From a virus, in IMG/VR virus record IMGVR_UViG_3300010299_000013, positions 1 through 42,529 of that record: DNA of 42,529 nt. One strand, given 5' to 3'. Of the stretch, positions 32,956-40,238 are shown one piece after another (positions within the stretch are counted from its first letter, which is position 1; each line of letters starts with the position of its first letter). The notes under the pieces were generated by a model, which did not search any database, was not told the origin of the DNA, and was given only the letters and a program-made list of their open reading frames with translations. A program made the position numbers and the translations under genes.

Positions 32956-34380
32956 ATGATTGACAATGACTCATTAATTAATGGGGCAAAACAGCCTTCA
33001 TTCTCTGATTACGGAGAAGAGTTTCAAGAAAGAATAATTCAAGCTCTATTAACAGATTTTTCTTGGGCTGAACAAATGCACGAAATTATTCGTGTTGAAT
33101 ATTTCGAACTTGAACATTTTCAATACCTTGTAAAAAGATATTATGATTATTATGGAAAGTGGAGAACATTTCCAACAATTGCTATTTTGGCAAACGTTTT
33201 AAAAGATAGTCTCAAAAAAGATGTTGGTTTTGATGATATAATCCTTCAAAAGATTGTTCCACTTCTAAAAAAGATTAAAAAAAGCCCAGATCTAAGAGAC
33301 TTACCTTACGTAAAAGAGAAGGCATTAGATTTTTGTAAAAAACAAGCAATGAAAGAGGCTTTGTATCGTTCGACAGAGCTTATTCTTGAGGACAAACACA
33401 CAGAAGTTCTTGATATTATGAAAAAGGCATTGGTTGCAGGAGAAGAAACTTCTTGCGGTCATGATTTCGAAGAAGACAGAGAAGCTCGATTTACTGACGT
33501 TCAACGAGATCCGATTCCAACAGGCATACACCAGTTAGATCAAAAAGATGTTTTGAATGGTGGACTAGGCAGAGGTGAGCTTGGAATTTTTGTTGCAGCG
33601 CCTTCTGTTGGTAAATCTCATTGGCTTGTCCAAGTTGGGGCAGCAGCATTGAAAGCTGGCTTTAATGTTCTTCATTATACATTGGAAATGGGCGAAGCTG
33701 AAGTTGGTCGTCGTTATGACGGATGGTTTACTGGTATCAATAACAGAGATATTATCAATAATAGAGATACTGTAAATCGTTGGTACGAAGAAAAAGGTCA
33801 AAGCCTTGGTAAATTAATGATCAAGGAATACCCAAGTAGCACCGTAACAACAAATACATTTAGAGCTCATATTCAAAAGCTCATGACAAAAAAGAACTTT
33901 TATCCTGATATAGTCATTGTTGATTATGCTGATGAAATGTGTTCAATAAAGAAATTTGATAGTTCAGCTTCACGTCATGAGTTCAAGGCAATCTATCGTG
34001 ATCTAAGAAACTTAGGTCGAGAAATGTCACCAAAGTTTGCTGTTTGGTCAGCTTCACAAAGTAACCGCGAAGGTTCTTCTGCTGATATCGTAACTGGTGA
34101 AAACATGAGCGAATCATTTCGCAAGCTGGACGTCCCAGATTTTGTTTTCACAGGAGCAGTTAGACCTGACCAGAAAGCTACTGGTGCCATGAAGGGATTT
34201 ACTGCAAAAAATCGTAATGGTCGTGATGGAGACATTTTGCCAATGTTTGTCAACAAAACAACGTCCCGGTTTGAGGTCATTTCTGAAGAAAAATTTGCAG
34301 AACTTGTGGTATCTGAAAAAGATAAGGAAAATAATTTAAAAAGCAAAGTTGGAAAAATGTTGAGAAACTTTGATGACTAG
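32956..34380 (+). CDS. 41: Replicative DNA helicase, DnaB/T4 gp41-like
   Basis: This 474-residue protein unwinds DNA ahead of the fork as a hexamer. The helical N-terminal domain covers about residues 1-150. The RecA-like motor follows: FVAAPSVGKSHWL (Walker A, about residues 215-227), VLHYTLEMGEAEVGRR (the DnaB 'SLEM' motif), DIVIVDYADEM (Walker B), FAVWSASQSNREG (sensor/H3) and TAKNRNGRDGDILPMFV with the Arg finger region. DnaB-type order is complete. It belongs to the uvsX operon, with GGGAG 13 bases before ATG. No primase gene is in the window. Confidence 0.92.
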   Translation: MIDNDSLINGAKQPSFSDYGEEFQERIIQALLTDFSWAEQMHEIIRVEYFELEHFQYLVKRYYDYYGKWRTFPTIAILANVLKDSLKKDVGFDDIILQKIVPLLKKIKKSPDLRDLPYVKEKALDFCKKQAMKEALYRSTELILEDKHTEVLDIMKKALVAGEETSCGHDFEEDREARFTDVQRDPIPTGIHQLDQKDVLNGGLGRGELGIFVAAPSVGKSHWLVQVGAAALKAGFNVLHYTLEMGEAEVGRRYDGWFTGINNRDIINNRDTVNRWYEEKGQSLGKLMIKEYPSSTVTTNTFRAHIQKLMTKKNFYPDIVIVDYADEMCSIKKFDSSASRHEFKAIYRDLRNLGREMSPKFAVWSASQSNREGSSADIVTGENMSESFRKLDVPDFVFTGAVRPDQKATGAMKGFTAKNRNGRDGDILPMFVNKTTSRFEVISEEKFAELVVSEKDKENNLKSKVGKMLRNFDD

Positions 34381-34465
34381 TTTCCATATGTAGTTTTTAC
34401 ATAACCCGCCACACCACAATATATTGCGACAAGTCGTAATCTTTAAATGTCTGGAGATTGTGATA

Positions 34466-36493
34466 ATGAAATTTTATACCCGTGAACAAGCATTAGAAAA
34501 ATCAATAAACTATTTCAATGGCGATACACTCGCTGCTGATGTATTCGTAAAAAAATATGCATTATCTGATGGAGAGAAGTTTTATGAACAAACTCCAGAT
34601 GAAATGCATAAAAGACTAGCAAAAGAATTTGCTAGAATTGAAGAAAATTATCCAAATCCAATGACAGAAGATGAAATTTTTAGTCTTTTGGATAGGTTTC
34701 AGTATATTGTTCCACAAGGTTCTCCTATGAGTGCCATTGGAAATGATATGCAAGTTCAATCTACTAGCAATTGTTTTGTAATTCAGTCACCATATGACAG
34801 TTATGGTGGTATTTTAAAAACTGATCAAGAACTTGTTCAAATTGCAAAAAGACGTGGTGGTATTGGTTTTGACATATCTACAATCAGACCAAAAGGCATG
34901 AGAACAAATAATGCTGCTAAAACTACAGACGGCATTGGTGTTTTCATGGAAAGGTATAGCAATTCAACAAGAGAGGTTGCTCAAAATGGACGTCGAGGAG
35001 CATTGATGTTAACCATTTCAGTGCATCACCCAGAAATACTTACATTTATCAATATAAAAAGAGATTTAAATAAAGTAACTGGTGCGAATATCAGTGTTAG
35101 ACTGAGTGATGAATTCATGCAAGCAGTGAAAGATGATACTGAAGTCGAACTTCGTTGGCCAGTAGATTCAAGAGATCCTCAAGTTAGTGAAAAAGTATCT
35201 GCAAAAATGATTTGGGATGAAATCATTGAAAATGCCCATGCTACAGCAGAGCCTGGGCTTTTGTTTTGGGATACTGCAAAAACAATGACACCTTCTGACA
35301 TTTATGAAGACGAAGGATTTGGTAGTGTTTCAACAAATCCATGTGGAGAAATTATTCTTTCTCCTTACGATAGTTGTAGACTTCTTCTTATTAATCTTAT
35401 TTCTTTTGTAAGAAATCCATTTACAAAAGATGCATTTTTTGATTACAAACTTTATAATCAAATTGTCCGAAAAGCTCAACGTCTTATGGATGATATGATT
35501 GATTTAGAGCTTGAAAAAATTGGGAAAATTCTTTCAAAAATAGAGAAAGATTCTGAACCAGATCATGTAAAAAGGACAGAAAAAGAACTCTGGACAAGTG
35601 TATATGATGCTTGTCGTCGTGGAAGAAGAACCGGTCTTGGGGTCACAGCAGTTGGAGACACATTGGCTGCATTAGGAATTGTTTATGGTTCCACTGAAAG
35701 TATTAGTGTTGTTGAAGAAATTTATAAAAATCTTGGTTTGGCAAGTTATACCGAATCAATTAATTTAGCAGAAGAAAGAGGATCTTTTTCCGTTTGTAAT
35801 GTAGAAAAGGAAATGAGACACCCATTTATTAAAAGAATCCTCGACAATCTTCCGGCAGATATTTTTAATAAATACAAAAAGCATGGTAGGAGGAATATTG
35901 CGAATACAACAACAGCTCCCGCAGGATCAGTATCATGTTTAACTCAAACAACTTCTGGAATAGAGCCAGCGTATTTGCTAGAATACAAACGCCGTCGAAA
36001 GTTAATGCATAATGAAGAACTGGAGCCAGATTTTGTTGATAATATTGGTGATCGTTGGATTGAGTACAAGGTCTATCACCACGGATACAAAAAGTGGATG
36101 GAGATTTCAGGAAGAGATCGAGTTGAGGAATCGCCGTATTTCGGAGCGACATCAAACGACATAGATTGGGTATCTAAAATCAAAATGCAAGCAGCTGCTC
36201 AAAAGTGGATTTGCCATGCAATTTCTAATACGACAAACGTCCCAGAAGATACCTCTGTTGATAAAATCAAAAAGATTTATATGACAGGTTGGGAACATGG
36301 ATGCAAAGGTGTAACTGTGTATCGTGACGGTAGTCGTACTGGTGTTTTGGTTCAAGATAAAAAGAAGCCAAAGAAATACGAAATTGTCACAGGCGATGGA
36401 AGTATTATGATTTTAAACAGCACTGACATGGTAGAATACCAAGGAAAGAGCGTTAAATTGGCAGATATTGTAGAGGATTTGCAGTTAAAATGA
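34466..36493 (+). CDS. nrdJ: Class II (B12-dependent) ribonucleotide reductase, catalytic part
   Basis: NrdJ reduces ribonucleotides to deoxyribonucleotides using adenosylcobalamin. Residues (from the ATG at 34466): SNCF with Cys103, NPCGE (291-295, Cys293 the radical Cys, with Asn and Glu), and Cys304 eleven residues later, which repeats the T. maritima NrdJ spacing Cys322/Cys333. The late segment VYRDGSRTGVL is also typical. The C-terminal Cys-rich part of the enzyme is missing here and is encoded by the next gene, which overlaps by four bases. The start is ATG 34466, after GGAG, rather than the upstream TTG 34424, which has no ribosome binding site. Confidence 0.9.
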   Translation: MKFYTREQALEKSINYFNGDTLAADVFVKKYALSDGEKFYEQTPDEMHKRLAKEFARIEENYPNPMTEDEIFSLLDRFQYIVPQGSPMSAIGNDMQVQSTSNCFVIQSPYDSYGGILKTDQELVQIAKRRGGIGFDISTIRPKGMRTNNAAKTTDGIGVFMERYSNSTREVAQNGRRGALMLTISVHHPEILTFINIKRDLNKVTGANISVRLSDEFMQAVKDDTEVELRWPVDSRDPQVSEKVSAKMIWDEIIENAHATAEPGLLFWDTAKTMTPSDIYEDEGFGSVSTNPCGEIILSPYDSCRLLLINLISFVRNPFTKDAFFDYKLYNQIVRKAQRLMDDMIDLELEKIGKILSKIEKDSEPDHVKRTEKELWTSVYDACRRGRRTGLGVTAVGDTLAALGIVYGSTESISVVEEIYKNLGLASYTESINLAEERGSFSVCNVEKEMRHPFIKRILDNLPADIFNKYKKHGRRNIANTTTAPAGSVSCLTQTTSGIEPAYLLEYKRRRKLMHNEELEPDFVDNIGDRWIEYKVYHHGYKKWMEISGRDRVEESPYFGATSNDIDWVSKIKMQAAAQKWICHAISNTTNVPEDTSVDKIKKIYMTGWEHGCKGVTVYRDGSRTGVLVQDKKKPKKYEIVTGDGSIMILNSTDMVEYQGKSVKLADIVEDLQLK

Positions 36494-37092
36494 TTAAAAT
36501 TGACAAGGGTGTAGTTTCAATCAAGGAGATTGATCCAAATTTACCTGAACGAATTATATACGAAAGTGCACCAAAAAGGCCATCGATTCTATCTTGCGAC
36601 ATTCACAGAAAGATGATCAAAGGAGAAGAGTGGACAATTTTTGTTGGTCTTCTTGAGGGTGATCCATTTGAAATATTTGGAGGTCTATCTGATACGATAG
36701 AAATTCCAAAAAAATATAAACAAGGCAAAATAAAGAAAAGATCCTTCAAGGGCGGAGGAAAATATGATCTTGTTCTTGGTGAAGGTGAAGAAGAAATGAA
36801 AGTTAAAGACATTGTCAAGGTATTTGACAATGCAAATTATTCAGCATTTACAAGATTGCTTTCTTTGTCTATGAGACATGGTGCTCCGATTATGTATGTC
36901 GTTGAACAGTTGCTTCGCGACAAAGAAGCTGATATGCATAGTTTTGCAAAGGTCATGGCACGAGTTTTGAAAACATATATTGCAGATGGCGTTAAGCGCG
37001 ATAGAACATGTGATGACTGTGGTAGTACTGAAATGGCCTATGAAGAAGGCTGTTTGAAGTGCATGAGCTGTGGCTATGCAAAATGTGGATAA
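36490..37092 (+). CDS. nrdJ: C-terminal part of split class II ribonucleotide reductase
   Basis: This 200-residue protein matches the C-terminal third of one-piece NrdJ: KRPSILSCDIHRKMIKGEEW, FVGLLEGDPFEIFGG, a middle with FTRLLSLSMRHGAPI, ARVLKTYIADG and the closing zinc/redox tail CDDCGSTEMAYEEGCLKC then CGYAKCG. In class II enzymes the final cysteines shuttle electrons to the active site. The ATG overlaps the TGA of the catalytic gene (ATGA), which suggests coupled synthesis of two subunits. A two-gene NrdJ (nrdJa/nrdJb) is known in Pseudomonas aeruginosa, so a working split enzyme is plausible. Confidence 0.88.
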   Translation: MIKIDKGVVSIKEIDPNLPERIIYESAPKRPSILSCDIHRKMIKGEEWTIFVGLLEGDPFEIFGGLSDTIEIPKKYKQGKIKKRSFKGGGKYDLVLGEGEEEMKVKDIVKVFDNANYSAFTRLLSLSMRHGAPIMYVVEQLLRDKEADMHSFAKVMARVLKTYIADGVKRDRTCDDCGSTEMAYEEGCLKCMSCGYAKCG

Positions 37093-37094
37093 AA

Positions 37095-37319
37095 ATGGAA
37101 TTAAAAGAAATTTGTAGTACAATAGCAGGCAATCATTTAAAACCTGGTGATGTAGTAGAATGCATTAGAGAAAATAGTCGTGGAGGTTCTGCATATAACA
37201 ATTGTTATGTTGGTAGAAGGTACGTAGTATCTGATGTGCTTTATGATAAATTTAAGTACATTATTTTAAAAGGTGTTCGTCACGGACATTTTTCTCATTT
37301 TTTCAAAAAGGTTGATTAA
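37095..37319 (+). CDS. Small protein, 74 aa, SH3-like barrel likely
   Basis: From ATG 37095 the protein begins MELKEICSTIAGNHLKPGDV and contains YVGRRYVVSDVLYDKFKYII, an alternating strand pattern such as small beta barrels have. 'LKPGD-V-E-C-I-R-E' followed by 'Y-x-V-x-D' recalls short phage proteins that regulate or bind nucleic acids, but no family is certain. The gap from the NrdJ C-terminal gene is 2 bases, and it shares a base with the next gene (TAATG), so it is in the same operon. An alternative start 36 bases upstream (37059) lies in the NrdJ gene. Confidence 0.55.
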   Translation: MELKEICSTIAGNHLKPGDVVECIRENSRGGSAYNNCYVGRRYVVSDVLYDKFKYIILKGVRHGHFSHFFKKVD

Positions 37320-37516
37320 TGGAAGCCATAAGAGGAGAATTGTATAAACACAAAAAAGGTGGACGATATCGTGTTTTGGATATAGGAAAGCATTCTGAAA
37401 CATATGAAGATATGGTTGTCTATTTGAGTTTAGACTATGGAACTTTATGGGTTCGTCCTAAAGATATCTTTGAAGAACCTGGAAAGTTTGAATTATTATA
37501 TGAACAAAATTCATAA
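37319..37516 (+). CDS. DUF1653 protein, 65 aa
   Basis: RGELYKHKKGGRYRVLDIGK, then HSETYEDMVVYLSLDYGTLW and VRPKDIFEEP, match the DUF1653 pattern (Y-x-H-x-KG-x-x-Y-x-V-x-x-x-A-x-HSET-x-E-x-MVVY...WVRP-x-x-MF) over its full length. DUF1653 is a small SH3-like domain of unknown function. It is translated from a one-base overlap with the gene before it. It overlaps the start of the next, broken gene. Confidence 0.85.
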   Translation: MEAIRGELYKHKKGGRYRVLDIGKHSETYEDMVVYLSLDYGTLWVRPKDIFEEPGKFELLYEQNS

Positions 37517-37998
37517 AATTGTATTATATTAACTGGTGGTCCTTGTGGTGGAAAAACTACAGCATTGGCAAAAATAACAGAACGATTAGAAACATTGGGA
37601 TATGTTGTAATTATTTGTTCAATGACGATGGACTTGAAGCTAGAGTTCGTAGACGCGGCCAGAACGGTCACAGCATTTATACATATTGCACGAAGACCAA
37701 AGCAGTCTCCAAGCTCAAGCGCATGCAAAAAGAACATCAAATAAGTGGTAAAGAGTATCTCAAGCTTCTTGAAAAACGAGATCCAGCAAGAAAAACCATC
37801 AGAAAACAACGTTATTGCTTTTTGTATTATGGAAAATATTTTGAATTGGATATTTTTACAGATCTTGATTTAATGATGCTTGAGGTAGAGCTAGAACATG
37901 AAGATGATCAATTTGAACTACCAGAAGCATTCAATGTAATAAAAGAAGTTACAGATGATTCGTCATATTCCAACTATGCCTTGGCTAAAATAAATTAA
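37500..37998 (+). pseudogene. Broken P-loop ATPase (AAA_28-type) / CYTH fusion gene
   Basis: Three pieces of one ancestral protein lie in three frames. ATG 37500 gives MNKIHKIVLY then a stop. Just after, another frame gives LTGGPCGGKTTALAKITERL, a Walker A of the AAA_28/NadR kind, continuing to about 37610. The third frame, from about 37615 to 37998, gives DGLEARVRRRGQNG, a Glu/Asp-rich middle and VIKEVTDDSSYSNYALAK, a CYTH triphosphatase-like domain. The first shift is explained by a 5-bp tandem copy, TATTA-TATTA (37522-37531); removing one copy restores MNKIHKIVLTGGPCGGK. The second joint has lost most of the ATPase. A 159-residue reading frame exists from TTG 37519, but its first 35 residues are out-of-frame ATPase sequence. 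Confidence 0.8.
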
Positions 37999-38005
37999 TA
38001 ATCAC

Positions 38006-38013
38006 ATATTTAT
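38006..38013 (+). promoter_or_regulatory. A+T box within an inverted repeat, before a GTG start
   Basis: ATATTTAT lies 4 bases before GTG 38018, inside the inverted repeat CACATA (38003-38008) / TATGTG (38015-38020), whose right arm contains the start codon. No Shine-Dalgarno sequence is present. Confidence 0.35.
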
Positions 38014-38017
38014 TTAT

Positions 38018-38227
38018 GTGAAGAACTATTATCCATATTTTGGTTATCCATCTAGTTTGTATCAAAAACATGATGACGAAGATGATATAATTAAAGATAT
38101 TCCTAATGATATGGAAATTTGTTCTGAAATGGGCTGTATTAAAGGTTCTGTTTTGCTTTTGTATTCAAGAATACCTTGTACAAAATGTAATGGAACAGGT
38201 AGAGTCAAAAAAACTATAAGTAAATGA
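38018..38227 (+). CDS. Small zinc-ribbon-like protein, 69 aa
   Basis: The start is GTG 38018, since the overlapping ATG runs straight into a stop. The protein has an aromatic N-terminus (YYPYFGYPSSLY), an acidic stretch (HDDEDDIIKD), and four cysteines as CSEMGC and CTKCNGTGR. The last is a CxxCxGxG motif, as in the zinc-binding repeats of DnaJ. The four Cys could hold one zinc, giving a small zinc finger. No partner is known. A similar Cys/Gly motif opens the DHFR gene 1.3 kb downstream. Confidence 0.55.
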   Translation: MKNYYPYFGYPSSLYQKHDDEDDIIKDIPNDMEICSEMGCIKGSVLLLYSRIPCTKCNGTGRVKKTISK

Positions 38228-38259
38228 TGTCTTCTGTATGCTAGACTATTTTGTAGACC

Positions 38260-39561
38260 ATGAAAAAATGTTTAGATTTAACAAATGAAAAATATGGAAA
38301 ATTAACAGTCATAAAAGAAGAGTCAAGAATTTCAAAATATGAAAGAAGATGGCTTTGTCTGTGTGAATGTGGAAATAAATCCATTGTAAGTCAAAGAAAT
38401 TTAAGAAATGGAAAAACTGTTAGTTGTGGTTGTTTTAGATTAGAACAACTTCAAAAGGCAAGAACAAAACATGGATTTGCTAAGGAAAAATCAAGATGTT
38501 CAGAATATAATACTTGGCGAACGATGTTATCTAGATGTAATAATCCTAATTCAAAATCTTATAAATACTATGGTGAAAAAGGTATAAAGGTTTGTGAAAG
38601 ATGGAATGATTTTGAAAATTTTTATAAAGATATGGGACCAAAACCAAATAAAAAATATTCTATAGACAGAATTGATAATTTGAAAGATTATGAACCTGAA
38701 AATTGTAGATGGTATCCTGCTAAAAAGCAGGCAAACAATAGAAGTAGCAATAAAACTGCTGAAAAACAATATCTAGAAATTTTAGAAAACATATTAGATC
38801 ATGGAGAAAATAGAGAGGACAGAACTGGTGTTGGTACTATCTCTATTTTCTCCCCGCAAAAAATAGAGGTATTTTTAGATCAAGGGTTTCCTTTATTGAC
38901 AACAAAAAAAATGGCTTGGATCAACATGATTGATGAATTGTTGTGGTTTTTATCTGGCAAAAGCAATATCAATGACTTGCCAAACAGGACAAAGCATTGG
39001 TGGAAACCATGGGCTGATGAAAATGGGGATTTAGGTCCTGTTTACGGGGTTTTATGGAGAAAATGGCCTTATAAAGATAAAAAAATAGATCAATTATTAA
39101 ATCTTATTAATTCAATTAAAAACAATCCCTATTCTAGAAGACACATATTGACAACATGGCATCCTGGAGAATTAGAAAATCAGGCACTACCCCCATGTCA
39201 TGGGCTTGTAATTCAGTTTTATGTTGACAAAGATAGACAATTGTCATGTAGTGTATATCAAAGATCTGCTGATTGTTTTATTGGTTTACCACATAATATT
39301 GCTTCCTATAGTTTGTTTTTGATGATGATAGCACAGGTGTGTGAATTGACTCCATATAAATTATCTTATTTGGTTGGAGATGCTCACATTTACAATAATC
39401 ATATTGATCAGGTAAAACTTCAGTTATCACGAGAACCAAAAACAGGTCCTAAAATGATTATAAATCCTGAAATAAAGAATATTGATGACTTCAAATATGA
39501 AGACTTCAAGCTTGAAGGATATGAACATCACCCAGCAATTAAGGGAGAGGTATCAGTATGA
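38260..39561 (+). CDS. thyA: HNH endonuclease fused to thymidylate synthase
   Basis: Residues 1-165 are a phage HNH-type nuclease: YGKLTVIKEES, a zinc knuckle (WLCLCECGN, then SCGC at 55-58), WRTMLSRCNNPNSKSYKYYG, CERWNDFENFYKDMG and SIDRIDNLKDYEPENCRWYP. Residues 168-433 are a complete ThyA: EKQYLEILENILDHG, DRTGVGTISIF, FPLLTTKK, ELLWFLSG, the catalytic Cys313 in LPPCH, QRSADCFIGLPHNIASYSLF and LQLSREP. ThyA turns dUMP into dTMP with methylene-tetrahydrofolate. There is no start codon at the domain joint; the next Met lies well inside ThyA. So the synthase can only be made as a fusion unless it starts at an unusual codon. It overlaps the DHFR gene by four bases. Confidence 0.92.
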   Translation: MKKCLDLTNEKYGKLTVIKEESRISKYERRWLCLCECGNKSIVSQRNLRNGKTVSCGCFRLEQLQKARTKHGFAKEKSRCSEYNTWRTMLSRCNNPNSKSYKYYGEKGIKVCERWNDFENFYKDMGPKPNKKYSIDRIDNLKDYEPENCRWYPAKKQANNRSSNKTAEKQYLEILENILDHGENREDRTGVGTISIFSPQKIEVFLDQGFPLLTTKKMAWINMIDELLWFLSGKSNINDLPNRTKHWWKPWADENGDLGPVYGVLWRKWPYKDKKIDQLLNLINSIKNNPYSRRHILTTWHPGELENQALPPCHGLVIQFYVDKDRQLSCSVYQRSADCFIGLPHNIASYSLFLMMIAQVCELTPYKLSYLVGDAHIYNNHIDQVKLQLSREPKTGPKMIINPEIKNIDDFKYEDFKLEGYEHHPAIKGEVSV

Positions 39562-40220
39562 GTCACAGATATGACTGCCCAGGAGGATGTAAAGGAAGAG
39601 GTTCTTTTGAAGTACCAATTCCGATCGAAGAAAGACCAACGGTATGCTATGACCATTGGGATAAATACGATTATATTCCATGTGATGGTGGGATCAAAAA
39701 AGCTAAAGGAAACATGAAATTAGCTTCAGTTGTCGCTATGACACCAGGAACACACATTATTGGTAAAAATAATGAAATTCCATGGAGAATACCTTCGGAC
39801 TTGAAAAGATTCAAACAATTGACATTGAATTCTCCGGTTATAATGGGAAGAAAAACATATGAAAGTATTATTGCATTTCTAAAAAAACCATTACCAGATA
39901 GAGTTAATATTGTTTTGACAACAAATAAAAAATACAAAGCTCCTGGTTGTATTGTGGTAAATGATTTAAGATCAGCATTTGAGGCTTGTGGAAATGTTGA
40001 AAAAGCATTTGTTATTGGTGGAGCAAAAATTTATGATTTAACAATGCCATACATTGATGAATTATTGGTTTCTTTTGTTTTGGGTGCTTATGATGGAGAT
40101 ACAGCATTTCCCAAATTTGAAAAGGAGTGGAAGCTTGTTTCGTCAGAATTGGCTGAAAAAGGTCCAAAAGACGATATTCTTCACTCGTTTTGTGTCTTTA
40201 GAAGAAAAAAATCATTGTAA
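39558..40220 (+). CDS. dfrA: Dihydrofolate reductase with Cys-rich N-terminal extension
   Basis: DHFR reduces the dihydrofolate made by ThyA, which is the previous gene (overlap ATGA). From residue 53 on the enzyme is complete: MKLASVVAMTPG, NEIPWRIPSDLKRFKQLT, SPVIMGRKTYESI, a RVNIVLTTN strand and FVIGGAKIYDLTMPYIDEL. Residues 1-52 are extra: DCPGGCKGRG, then C-Y-D-H and IPCDGG, a CxxxCxGxG-plus-two-Cys array that might bind zinc. Normal DHFR would start at Met53 (ATG 39714), where AAAGGA lies only 3 bases upstream, so a separate short product is possible but poorly spaced. Confidence 0.9.
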   Translation: MSHRYDCPGGCKGRGSFEVPIPIEERPTVCYDHWDKYDYIPCDGGIKKAKGNMKLASVVAMTPGTHIIGKNNEIPWRIPSDLKRFKQLTLNSPVIMGRKTYESIIAFLKKPLPDRVNIVLTTNKKYKAPGCIVVNDLRSAFEACGNVEKAFVIGGAKIYDLTMPYIDELLVSFVLGAYDGDTAFPKFEKEWKLVSSELAEKGPKDDILHSFCVFRRKKSL

Positions 40221-40223
40221 GAA

Positions 40224-40231
40224 AATAAATA
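40224..40231 (+). promoter_or_regulatory. T4-late-like box before the 677-residue gene
   Basis: AATAAATA differs from the T4 late consensus TATAAATA by one base. It ends 7 bases before ATG 40239, and no Shine-Dalgarno sequence separates them. Confidence 0.45.
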
Positions 40232-40238
40232 TTGATAT

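Noticed and set aside
34381-34465. Cobalamin riboswitch before the B12-dependent reductase
   Set aside because: The gap is too short (85 bases) and shows only small weak hairpins, not the multi-stem riboswitch core.
38228-38300. Group I intron in the thymidylate synthase gene, by analogy with T4 td
   Set aside because: The HNH and ThyA parts share one open frame with no stop or exon break, so a fusion explains it without splicing.
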